Positions 1 to 5,964 of a stretch of DNA of 22,745 bases are shown one piece after another (position 1 is the first letter of the stretch; every line of letters starts with the position of its first letter). Origin of the DNA: a virus. The notes under the pieces were generated by a model that worked only from the letters and a program-made list of their open reading frames with translations, did no database searches and was not told the origin of the DNA. The stretch is from positions 1 through 22,745 of the IMG/VR virus record IMGVR_UViG_3300030382_002006; one strand, 5' to 3'. The translations under genes and the position numbers were made by a program.

Positions 1-2
1 GA

Positions 3-176
3 ATATACGTCTGCCACCACTGTGGGAGGGCATATCCTAAAAACGAGATGTGTAAAGGTGAGAAGATATGTGCTGACTGTCACTGTGCTATACAGGATGA
101 GAAGTTCCTGTTTGACATGGGACACTATGAAACGGAGACCGATGAATCTCCAGAACCACAGAAACCAGAATATTGA
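3..176 (+). CDS. C-terminal fragment of a small zinc-ribbon protein (5' end outside window)
   Basis: The frame is open from the window edge and ends at TGA 174-176, so only the last 57 codons are seen. The visible part starts IYVCHHCGRAYPKNEMC and carries two CxxC knuckles (CHHC near the start, then CADC with a further Cys two residues on), followed by an acidic and proline-rich tail. This spacing suits a small treble-clef or zinc-ribbon domain. I chose this frame over the overlapping frame-1 reading because it contains the paired cysteines and ends just before the next ribosome binding site. No function can be assigned beyond a likely structural zinc site; small zinc-ribbon proteins are common in phage early regions. 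Confidence 0.6.
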   Translation: MYVCHHCGRAYPKNEMCKGEKICADCHCAIQDEKFLFDMGHYETETDESPEPQKPEY

Positions 177-180
177 TAAC

Positions 181-198
181 CTTAACCAAAGGAGGAAG
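181..198 (+). promoter_or_regulatory. Leader/RBS box CTTAACCAAAGGAGG, copy 1
   Basis: CTTAACC is joined directly to a strong Shine-Dalgarno AAAGGAGG, five bases before the ATG at 203. The same box recurs at 1769, 8637 and 8986, each time before a gene that starts after a non-coding gap. The GGAGG part is an ordinary ribosome binding site. The invariant TTAACC in front of it is not explained by ribosome binding and may be a transcript 5' end signal. Confidence 0.6.
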
Positions 199-202
199 AA
201 AG

Positions 203-478
203 ATGATAGACTTTGAAGTAGCCGAAACTAATTATAGTATCATAGTCAAGATAGCAAAGAGGGCTGTGAAGGAGGCGGAAGAATTAGGAGTTAAGATTCC
301 GCTTATAACAGCAGAGTTGTCTTTGCTTGCCTGTCACAACACTTGCCCTCTAAGGCTTGATGAATTATTAGTAGCAACATCTGGTAATTTATTGCATGAT
401 GTGGGAGGAATAATAAGACACTTGAACAAGGAGACTGGCGAATTACAAGATTGTTTCTTACCCAGATACTCTCTTTAA
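203..478 (+). CDS. Small conserved phage protein (DUF6874-like, from memory)
   Basis: This 91-residue protein starts at ATG 203, behind an excellent AAAGGAGG site; an upstream in-frame TTG at 173 lacks such a site and overlaps the previous stop, so I rejected it. The N-terminus (MIDFEV) leads into a basic helix, a middle segment with CHNTCPL, and a C-terminal block LHDVGGIIRHLNKETGELQD then CFLPRYSL. That C-terminal pattern resembles a small phage and prophage protein family that I recall as DUF6874, but I could not check this. No catalytic motif is visible and the function is unknown. It is followed within 40 bases by another small gene, so it belongs to a run of short early genes. Confidence 0.65.
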   Translation: MIDFEVAETNYSIIVKIAKRAVKEAEELGVKIPLITAELSLLACHNTCPLRLDELLVATSGNLLHDVGGIIRHLNKETGELQDCFLPRYSL

Positions 479-492
479 CTTTTATAACCTTT
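475..492 (+). promoter_or_regulatory. Repeated AT-rich element TTAACTTTTATAA, copy 1
   Basis: TTAACTTTTATAA begins at the stop codon of the preceding gene and is repeated exactly at 788-800; a looser form, TAACTTTATATT, lies at 8969-8980. All three sit in short gaps 25-40 bases before a start codon. The position and the TATAA core suggest a promoter -10 element or a leader signal. Direction and function are inferred. Confidence 0.4.
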
Positions 493-513
493 ATGGTAAT
501 GGAGGAATTGGAA

Positions 514-780
514 ATGTTTTTTAAACAAATGATTCATAATGCTGTCAAGACGGAGATTGATAGACAGGTGAAGGAGGCTAAGTTAGTCATAGCTAGTGAA
601 TGCAAAGACAGGGTAGTGGAGAGCGATGAAAAGATAGACAAAAGTATTGACAGGATAAAGGACAAAGCCATCAACGACATTGACGAAGCAAAGGAGGACG
701 CCATAGTTGAGATAGAAAACAATGATGTGATGGAGAAGTTGAATGAAGTTGCTAGATGGATAGAAGAATGTCCTGCGTAA
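514..780 (+). CDS. Small charged helical protein of unknown function
   Basis: This 88-residue protein starts at ATG 514, eight bases after GGAGG at 501-505; a longer reading from TTG 451 would run into the previous gene without a ribosome binding site. After the N-terminal MFFKQMIHNAVKTEIDRQ the sequence is almost continuous charged helix (DEKIDKSIDRIKDKAINDID), with the Ile/Val/Ala spacing expected of a coiled coil. It ends with a short segment containing Trp and Cys (ARWIEECPA). No enzymatic motif, signal peptide or membrane span is present. A small oligomerising or scaffold role is possible, but I do not recognise the family. Confidence 0.6.
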   Translation: MFFKQMIHNAVKTEIDRQVKEAKLVIASECKDRVVESDEKIDKSIDRIKDKAINDIDEAKEDAIVEIENNDVMEKLNEVARWIEECPA

Positions 781-787
781 TATCTTA

Positions 788-806
788 TTAACTTTTATAA
801 TTTTTA
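788..806 (+). promoter_or_regulatory. Repeated AT-rich element TTAACTTTTATAA, copy 2
   Basis: This is an exact second copy of the 13-mer at 475-487, again followed by a T-rich stretch and then a Shine-Dalgarno and start codon. Repetition in two consecutive gaps argues for a shared transcription or translation signal. Confidence 0.4.
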
Positions 807-822
807 CATGAAGGAGAGAGAA

Positions 823-1707
823 ATGATTACTACTAGACATGACCTAATGACTGACAATGACAGGTTAACAAATGCTTTTGATTATACAAAGCTATCATCA
901 GTGATGGCGGAGAGACCAGCAAGTAGAACCTCCAACAGGTACGCTTTCGTTCCGACCATACAACTTATCAAGCTGATGGAGAAACATGGATGGTACGTTA
1001 GTAGTGGTAGGGAGACCAATGCACAATCTGAAGACCGTATGGGTTTTCAGAAACACATGTTAAGATTCAGGAGAGAAGGAGACGTAGGAAAACAATTACA
1101 ACTTGATGAGATTATCCCTGAAATCCTTATGACCAATGCCCATGATGCGGGTGCAGCATTCAACCTGATGTCAGCCCTGTGGAGATGTTGGTGTTCTAAT
1201 GGATGTATAACAGCAGATTCAACCATTGCCTCCCACAGGATACTCCACAAGGGGTATGCAGATGAAAAGGTATTGGAAGCTGTATATCACATCGTAGAGG
1301 ATACACCGAAGGTCATAGAGAGGGTGAATGACTTTAAGGGTATCCAGTTATCACAAACAGAAAGAGAAGCTTTCGGTTTGAGTGCCTTAGACCTCCTGTA
1401 TGGAGAAGATAAGTTCAATAAGTTTGACAAACAGGTAAGCGTGGAGAGATTGATACAACCACGAAGGAGTAAAGACAGTGAACCAAACCTGTGGAACAGC
1501 TATAATGTAGTGCAGGAGAAGTTCCTTAAGGGAGACAGGTTCTTAGTGGAGAAGGCACAGCTTAACCAGTGGGGTAACACTGACTATGCTAGGAAGTATG
1601 CGAGGGCTAGAAAGACCAAGCAGGTAAAGGCTATTGACAAGGATGTAAGATTGAACAAAGCCCTCTGGACACTGACAGAGGAAATGGCAAAACTGAAACA
1701 GTCATAG
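823..1707 (+). CDS. DUF932-like phage protein
   Basis: This 294-residue protein resembles the DUF932 / TIGR03299 family, found widely in phages and plasmids with no settled biochemical role. Family-like features include the N-terminal RYAFVPTIQLIKLMEKHGWY region, a central segment of the type HDAGAAFNLMSALWRCWCSN followed by GCITADS, and a helical C-terminal half. I place the start at ATG 823 because AAGGAGAG at 811-818 lies at the right distance; the in-frame ATG at 808 sits upstream of that Shine-Dalgarno and has none of its own. The gene ends about 20 bases before a strong terminator, so it is the last gene of its transcription unit. Family members often sit near replication or anti-defence genes, but I infer no specific role here. 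Confidence 0.75.
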   Translation: MITTRHDLMTDNDRLTNAFDYTKLSSVMAERPASRTSNRYAFVPTIQLIKLMEKHGWYVSSGRETNAQSEDRMGFQKHMLRFRREGDVGKQLQLDEIIPEILMTNAHDAGAAFNLMSALWRCWCSNGCITADSTIASHRILHKGYADEKVLEAVYHIVEDTPKVIERVNDFKGIQLSQTEREAFGLSALDLLYGEDKFNKFDKQVSVERLIQPRRSKDSEPNLWNSYNVVQEKFLKGDRFLVEKAQLNQWGNTDYARKYARARKTKQVKAIDKDVRLNKALWTLTEEMAKLKQS

Positions 1708-1727
1708 AGAAAGAAGATTATCTGCCA

Positions 1728-1757
1728 CCCCCTACCCCTCACAGGGTAGGGGGTTTT
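1728..1757 (+). terminator. Strong intrinsic (Rho-independent) terminator
   Basis: A perfect 10-bp GC-rich stem, CCCCCTACCC at 1728-1737 and GGGTAGGGGG at 1744-1753, closes a six-base loop (CTCACA) and is followed by TTTTATTATTT. It is by far the clearest terminator in the window. It separates the DUF932-like gene from the sigma-like/helicase operon. Confidence 0.92.
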
Positions 1758-1768
1758 ATTATTTGACT

Positions 1769-1783
1769 CTTAACCAAAGGAGA
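1769..1783 (+). promoter_or_regulatory. Leader/RBS box CTTAACCAAAGGAG, copy 2
   Basis: The same TTAACC-AAAGGAG arrangement as at 181 lies directly downstream of the terminator and seven bases before ATG 1790. Because transcription from upstream should stop at 1757, a promoter must lie in or near this 30-base gap or overlap the terminator; TTTTATTATTTGACT is the AT-rich candidate. Confidence 0.55.
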
Positions 1784-1789
1784 TAGAAC

Positions 1790-2296
1790 ATGATGGAGTA
1801 TCTGTTTAGAAAGTATCAGCTACTCATACATCATCAGGCAAGGAAATGGCATTTTGAAAGTAACTTTGATTACGATGAACTCGTGTTGGAGGGATATCTG
1901 GTTTTCTGTGAATGTTATAGAAGTTGGGACAGGACAAAACAGTTCTCTAGATGGTTAGTATGTAACCTTAACTATCGCTTTCAGGGCATGATATTAAACA
2001 AACGACAGGGAGGTGGTAGAAAATATACTGATATCATGGGGGCTGTGGGAGATATGACATGGCATAAACGCTGTGACGAGTTCTTAGGCTTAGTAGCTGA
2101 CCAAATGTTATCGTATGACCAACTGATAGAGAACTTTCCTGATGATTGTAAAATGCTGGTGCGAATCGTACTGGAAAATGAAATCAAGTCTTTAGCCTCC
2201 CTGTCCTTCCACTTAAGAAGGAGGGGATGGAAGTGGAAAGCAATAAAGACTAGAATTAAACAAGTCAAACAACACTATGAGGAGAATAAAATATGA
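1790..2296 (+). CDS. Sigma-70 region 2-like protein (putative phage sigma factor)
   Basis: This 168-residue protein has an N-terminal half that looks like sigma-70 region 2: YLFRKYQLLIHHQARKW, then FDYDELVLEGYLVFCECYRS, then WDRTKQFSRWLVCNLNYRFQ, matching the usual order of core-binding helix, D-L/V-x-x-E/G helix and -10-binding aromatic helix. The C-terminus has a basic helical segment (SLSFHLRRRGWKWKAIKTRI) that could be a region 4-like helix-turn-helix. The protein is short for a full sigma factor, and I have not verified the similarity. It starts the operon behind the terminator and overlaps the helicase by ATGA. A natural hypothesis is that it directs RNA polymerase to phage promoters such as the repeats at 5767, 8579 and 18068. 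An alternative is a small HTH regulator. Confidence 0.6.
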   Translation: MMEYLFRKYQLLIHHQARKWHFESNFDYDELVLEGYLVFCECYRSWDRTKQFSRWLVCNLNYRFQGMILNKRQGGGRKYTDIMGAVGDMTWHKRCDEFLGLVADQMLSYDQLIENFPDDCKMLVRIVLENEIKSLASLSFHLRRRGWKWKAIKTRIKQVKQHYEENKI

Positions 2297-3639
2297 TAAC
2301 TATGAAGATAAATAGTAGGCTTCGTTTGTGTGGTTTACCTGAAGACATCATAAAACAGGTAAGGGAGGAACTGACCATAGACAATCCCCTCTATGCCGAA
2401 GCTCAGGAGAAAGGTAGACTGACTAGAGGAATACCCAAACAACTAAGGTTAATGAAAAGAAACAGGGACAAAAATTATTACAGCATGCCTAGAGGGTATT
2501 ACTACAGGATGTGCGAACTAATCAAAAACCATGAAGTACAAATCTACAATGAAACAGTTGTTGCTAAATTGATAGACGTCTCCTTCAAAGGAAAACTTAG
2601 GAGAGACCAGACAAGGGGAGGGATGTTGATAAATGAGAATACTTGTGGTGTGTTAAAGGCTCCCACAGGAGGGGGCAAGACCGTTATCGCTATATGGACT
2701 ATAGCCAAAAGGAAAGTGCCTACCTTAATAGTGGTACACACTAAGGAACTAATGTATCAATGGAAGGAGAAGCTACACCAGTTTTTAAATATTAACTCTG
2801 ACCAAGTAGGATTAGTTGGAGACGGACACCGAAATTTCAAGGACATCACTATAGGCATAGTGAACTCCCTAGCCAAGATGGAGATACCAGACAAATATGG
2901 AACGCTGATAGTAGACGAATGTCATAGAGTACCAGCTACTACATTTGCAAATGTGGTGGAGAAGCTGAGTACTAGATACCTTCTGGGGCTAACGGCTACC
3001 GACAGGCGGAGTGATGGTCTGGATGAATTAATATACAGGTATATGGGAGGGCTTGTACATGAAATCAAAACCAAGAACCTACAGGAGAGCGGGGACATCC
3101 TTAAGCCTGAAGTGAAAATAATCGAAACAGATTATAGTTATTACATGACAAACCCCAGACAGAGGAACGCTATGATTCAAGACATGATAAACAATGCTGA
3201 TAGAAACGCTATCATAACAAAGAACATAGAGGGACAGGTCAAGGAGTTCCCTAATGGGATAGCCCTTGTTATATCTGACAGGGTAGGACATTGTAAGAAA
3301 CTACAAGACCGACTACAAGATTCAGTACTCCTTGTAGGTAATGTACCAAACAGTGAAAGGAGGATGGTGATAGAAAAACTACAACAGGGAATAAGCAATA
3401 TATTAATAGCAACAGGACAGTTGATAGGGGAGGGATTTGACCTACCACAATTATCCTCCGTCTTCCTAACCACACCTATCAAGTTTGATGGTAAGCTACA
3501 ACAGATAATAGGGAGGATAGTACGCATAGCGGAAGGGAAGGAGAAGGCAATCATATACGACTTCTCAGATAATAATTGGCTGCTACAACATAATCTTAAA
3601 AGCAGAATGGAATTTTATAAGAAGGAGGGAATATTATGA
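2293..3639 (+). CDS. Superfamily 2 DNA helicase (UvsW/XPB-like)
   Basis: This 448-residue protein has the SF2 motif series in order: Walker A GVLKAPTGGGKT near residues 119-130, motif Ia around TLIVVHTKELMYQWKEKL, motif II DECHR near 207, motif III LGLTATDRR near 235, motif V TGQLIGEGFDLPQLS and motif VI QQIIGRIVR near 405. It should be an ATP-driven helicase or translocase. In phages such proteins (T4 UvsW type) unwind or migrate branched DNA and R-loops and help switch to recombination-dependent replication. The start overlaps the sigma-like stop (ATGA at 2293); an in-frame ATG at 2302 is an alternative. The N-terminal 100 residues before motif I may be an accessory DNA-binding domain. The next gene again overlaps by ATGA. 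Confidence 0.9.
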   Translation: MITMKINSRLRLCGLPEDIIKQVREELTIDNPLYAEAQEKGRLTRGIPKQLRLMKRNRDKNYYSMPRGYYYRMCELIKNHEVQIYNETVVAKLIDVSFKGKLRRDQTRGGMLINENTCGVLKAPTGGGKTVIAIWTIAKRKVPTLIVVHTKELMYQWKEKLHQFLNINSDQVGLVGDGHRNFKDITIGIVNSLAKMEIPDKYGTLIVDECHRVPATTFANVVEKLSTRYLLGLTATDRRSDGLDELIYRYMGGLVHEIKTKNLQESGDILKPEVKIIETDYSYYMTNPRQRNAMIQDMINNADRNAIITKNIEGQVKEFPNGIALVISDRVGHCKKLQDRLQDSVLLVGNVPNSERRMVIEKLQQGISNILIATGQLIGEGFDLPQLSSVFLTTPIKFDGKLQQIIGRIVRIAEGKEKAIIYDFSDNNWLLQHNLKSRMEFYKKEGIL

Positions 3640-3830
3640 CCGTTATCAGACAAGAACATTTAGATTATTTGGATGTGCTGAGGGAGTCGGGACAGGCAAA
3701 TATGTTTGGAGCAGGTCAGTACATTAGACAAGAGTTCGGAGAAAGCAAAGAAGCCGCTAGAGAAATCCTCAAGTATTGGATGGACAACTTTAATGAAGAA
3801 GGAACTAAACTGAAGGAGGGAGACCAATGA
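3636..3830 (+). CDS. Small conserved phage protein of unknown function
   Basis: This 64-residue protein starts by ATGA overlap with the helicase stop, behind AAGGAGG. The central pattern LRESGQANMFGAGQYIRQEF, followed by EAAREILKYWMDNF, belongs to a widespread family of tiny phage proteins that I recognise by pattern but cannot name. It is probably a compact helical bundle. There are no cysteines and no catalytic residues. Being coupled between the helicase and a basic protein suggests only that it is expressed with the replication genes. Confidence 0.65.
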   Translation: MTVIRQEHLDYLDVLRESGQANMFGAGQYIRQEFGESKEAAREILKYWMDNFNEEGTKLKEGDQ

Positions 3831-4258
3831 AAAAGAAGCTCGAGCGGAAACGAAACCTAAAAGTAAAAAAGAAGAAGGCATTTAAGCGCAAGAAGGAGGG
3901 TAGGTTTAAGAGGGCATACAAGCCAAGATGCTATGTCTGCCACCGAGTCCTCCAAGACCTGATAGACCTCAAGTGGCATGTGGACAATGACATGACATAC
4001 AGTGATGCCTTTTTCAAGCTCAGAAGGAGGACGCAGGAAGGGATTGTACGCCTTATACTACCTGATGGTGAACGGTACAGGCACAACAGAGATTCATGTG
4101 AAGTGGGAGGAAAATACTACATGGAGAACGAAGAACTGGTTACTAACTTTATCAAGAATCATGGTATGTCACCAGAAAGGAAAGAAGGAAAAACATTGGC
4201 TGTGGAGGACAAACCAAAACGTAAACCGAAAAGAAAATTTAGAAGGAGGAAAAAATGA
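3827..4258 (+). CDS. Very basic protein with one CxxC, unknown function
   Basis: This 143-residue protein has Lys/Arg-rich ends: about the first 32 residues and the last 20 are mostly K and R. They surround a core beginning RCYVCHRVLQDLIDLKWHVD with one CxxC pair and nearby His. The core could hold a single zinc finger, but I see no clear second pair. The charge distribution suits a nucleic-acid-binding protein. It starts by ATGA overlap (ATG 3827) behind GGAGGG and ends by overlap with the next gene. No family was recognised, so the DNA- or RNA-binding role is inference from composition only. Confidence 0.6.
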   Translation: MKKKLERKRNLKVKKKKAFKRKKEGRFKRAYKPRCYVCHRVLQDLIDLKWHVDNDMTYSDAFFKLRRRTQEGIVRLILPDGERYRHNRDSCEVGGKYYMENEELVTNFIKNHGMSPERKEGKTLAVEDKPKRKPKRKFRRRKK

Positions 4259-4563
4259 TGTTTCAAACTGACGACTTCAAAGAATTATTACGGATGCAAG
4301 GATTTAAAAATGAGGAATACATTGAAAAAGCACACATGTCCCTCCTATGCTATGATGGAATGCCCTTTCCCTATGTGATTGATTTAATGGGTATGACTTA
4401 TATGTTCGCTATAATAAAGATGGCTAACGATGGATTTATGAACATGGTAAAGGAGGAGGGAGAGGAAGGAGACCTTTGTGTAGAAACCTGTATAGCAAAT
4501 TTAGCAGTCGCTGTTATGGATAGCGTAGAAATTAACAAACAAAAACATAAGGAGGAAGAATAA
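4255..4563 (+). CDS. Hypothetical acidic protein
   Basis: This 102-residue protein starts MMFQTDDFKELLRMQGF, with the ATG overlapping the preceding TGA, behind AGAAGGAGG. It is rich in Met and acidic residues, with a central segment (YVIDLMGMTYMFAIIKMAND) that is moderately hydrophobic but broken by charged residues, so more likely a buried helix than a membrane span. It ends KQKHKEEE. I do not recognise the family. ATG 4255 and ATG 4258 are both possible starts. It overlaps the next gene by one base (TAATG). Confidence 0.55.
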   Translation: MMFQTDDFKELLRMQGFKNEEYIEKAHMSLLCYDGMPFPYVIDLMGMTYMFAIIKMANDGFMNMVKEEGEEGDLCVETCIANLAVAVMDSVEINKQKHKEEE

Positions 4564-4862
4564 TGGGCAAGGTTATAAAGGGATTAGGAATAGATTACGA
4601 AGGTACTTACATAAACAAAGATGAGTTGTTAAAAAAACTAGACTCTTCAAAACAAACACAGACTCAAATGATAAGTATAATAAAAAGGATGGATAGAGTA
4701 GTTGACAAAAACCCTCACTGTCATTATTGTGTTATGGAGAGTGCCTACAGATTCATGGAGGAAGAACTCCAAAAAATAAAAGGCAAAGATTATTGTGGTA
4801 TCCAAGAACACAATAAATTCCTACAGGTTAAATGGGAAAAAGAGAGGAAGAAATATGTTTGA
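4563..4862 (+). CDS. Hypothetical protein preceding primase
   Basis: This 99-residue protein starts at ATG 4563, which shares a base with the preceding TAA, behind AAGGAGGAAG. It is mainly charged helix, with a central NPHCHYCVMES patch (HxHC and C within a few residues) that could bind a metal. Several phages have similar short proteins in this position, but I cannot name the family. Its stop overlaps the primase start by eight bases, so translation of primase may be coupled to it. Confidence 0.55.
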   Translation: MGKVIKGLGIDYEGTYINKDELLKKLDSSKQTQTQMISIIKRMDRVVDKNPHCHYCVMESAYRFMEEELQKIKGKDYCGIQEHNKFLQVKWEKERKKYV

Positions 4863-5763
4863 CTTAATAAGATTTTGCGAAGACGAGGGAATTGAATACA
4901 AGACAGAGGGTAAGAATGTGACAGAGGGATGGGTCAATATTAACTGTCCATTCTGTGATGACCCCTCTGAACATCTAGGCTATGACCCAACTACAGGTAA
5001 GTTTAATTGTTGGAAGTGTGGAGGACATGGGCTATGGGATTTGATAGGGATGGTATTTCCTGATGGCATACGCTACGACAAAAAGAAAATAATGGCAACC
5101 ATCAAGAAGTACCAGACCGATGAAGTGGAGGTGGAGAAACCTGTAAGGAGGAATAGAACAGAACCCGAGGAAGTTGAAATGCCTGTCGGGTCTTTTCAAC
5201 CTCACCACTCTATTAACCATCCAAGCAACAAATATAAATTATACCTGAAGAATAGAGGGTTTGACTTTAGAAGTATAATGAGTAACTGGAACATCTATGT
5301 AGGAGGGTTGGTCGGTGAATTTAAGTGGAGGATAATTGCGCCTATTTACCACAAACATACTCTTGTATCGTATGTAGGGAGGGCTATCCTGAAACAAGAA
5401 CCTAAATACCTGAACATGCATGGCACAAACCTCAAGGACTACCTCTACGGATATGACCATTGCCAAGATACAGTGATAGTCGTGGAGGGAATAACAGACG
5501 TTTGGCGCATGGGTCGTGGAGTAGCTGTGGCTACATTCGGGACGAAAACAACTATGCAACAAATTTCCCTGTTGAAGAAATTTAAGAAGGTAGGTGTTTT
5601 ATTCGACAGTGAGGACAATGCACAGGAAGAAGCCTTGAAGATAGTTGATGCCCTCAACCTGTTAGGCGTAGAGGCGTACAATCTCAAGCTTCCTGAAGGG
5701 ATTAAAGACCCAGCTGACCTGTCAGATTGGCAAGCATGGACTATAGCAAAAAAGTTTTTTTAA
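4855..5763 (+). CDS. DNA primase (DnaG-type: zinc ribbon plus TOPRIM)
   Basis: This 302-residue protein has an N-terminal zinc ribbon (C31-P-F-C34, with C52-W-K-C55) of the type that recognises single-stranded template, and a TOPRIM catalytic core: VIVVEGITDVWRMG near residue 208 holds the conserved glutamate, and GVLFDSEDNA near 247 plus GIKDPADLSD hold the acidic metal-binding residues. It should make RNA primers for lagging-strand synthesis. It is about half the length of bacterial DnaG because no C-terminal helicase-binding domain is present, as in many phage primases. The start is ATG 4855 behind GAGGAAG; the longer in-frame reading from GTG 4795 lies inside the previous gene. The stop is followed immediately by the promoter-like repeat. 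Confidence 0.88.
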   Translation: MFDLIRFCEDEGIEYKTEGKNVTEGWVNINCPFCDDPSEHLGYDPTTGKFNCWKCGGHGLWDLIGMVFPDGIRYDKKKIMATIKKYQTDEVEVEKPVRRNRTEPEEVEMPVGSFQPHHSINHPSNKYKLYLKNRGFDFRSIMSNWNIYVGGLVGEFKWRIIAPIYHKHTLVSYVGRAILKQEPKYLNMHGTNLKDYLYGYDHCQDTVIVVEGITDVWRMGRGVAVATFGTKTTMQQISLLKKFKKVGVLFDSEDNAQEEALKIVDALNLLGVEAYNLKLPEGIKDPADLSDWQAWTIAKKFF

Positions 5764-5766
5764 TTT

Positions 5767-5810
5767 TTATTTCCAAAATTTTGTGTTTTTGTATATACTA
5801 TATATAGAAA
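5767..5810 (+). promoter_or_regulatory. Promoter-like repeat element, copy A
   Basis: A 36-bp unit at 5767-5802 starts TTATTTCCAAAATTT and ends TACTATA, three bases after the primase stop. It matches the copies at 8579 and 18068 at 32 of 36 positions by my alignment. TATACTATATATAG is a plausible -10 region, but I find no canonical -35 at 16-18 bp. It could therefore be recognised by the phage sigma-like protein or another phage-specific factor. It lies upstream of the replication initiator leader. Confidence 0.65.
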
Positions 5811-5964
5811 CATACTACTTCACCACATAGAGGAACATTGATGTTGAATCGGGAATCAAACATAAATAATATTTTTTCAAAAGCCTGTGCATGTGCTAGA
5901 GGGGTTACCGATTCCTCCATCTGGTATTTTGTACAGGCTTTTGTTGTTTATACAGGAGGGCTAT
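5811..5964 (+). promoter_or_regulatory. Structured 5' leader of the replication initiator (possible attenuator)
   Basis: This 154-base non-coding stretch can fold extensively. AAAAGCCTGTGCA at 5879-5891 pairs with TGTACAGGCTTTT at 5930-5942 (13 positions, one G-U). The distal arm runs into a T-rich tail (GTTGTTTA), giving a terminator-like end just before the Shine-Dalgarno AGGAGGG at 5954. GAATCGG at 5846-5852 can pair with CCGATTC at 5908-5914, inside the loop of the large hairpin. That pairing competes with GAGG 5899-5902 pairing to CCTC 5914-5917, as in switchable leaders. A small hairpin AACAT/ATGTT lies at 5834-5845. No known riboswitch class was recognised. Confidence 0.5.

Noticed and set aside
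22-216. Frame-1 open reading frame of 64 codons at the window start
   Set aside because: It overlaps the zinc-ribbon fragment and runs through the next gene's ribosome binding site; the +3 frame has paired cysteines and better codon use.
3177-3554. Minus-strand open frames inside the SF2 helicase
   Set aside because: The helicase motifs on the plus strand are unmistakable, and all other genes run in one direction.
4002-4271. Second reading frame within the basic CxxC protein
   Set aside because: No ribosome binding site and fully inside a better-supported gene; looks like a shadow frame.
5887-5964. In-frame GTG extension of the initiator gene
   Set aside because: It lies within the large hairpin leader, lacks a Shine-Dalgarno, and would place the true AGGAGGG-ATG inside the gene.
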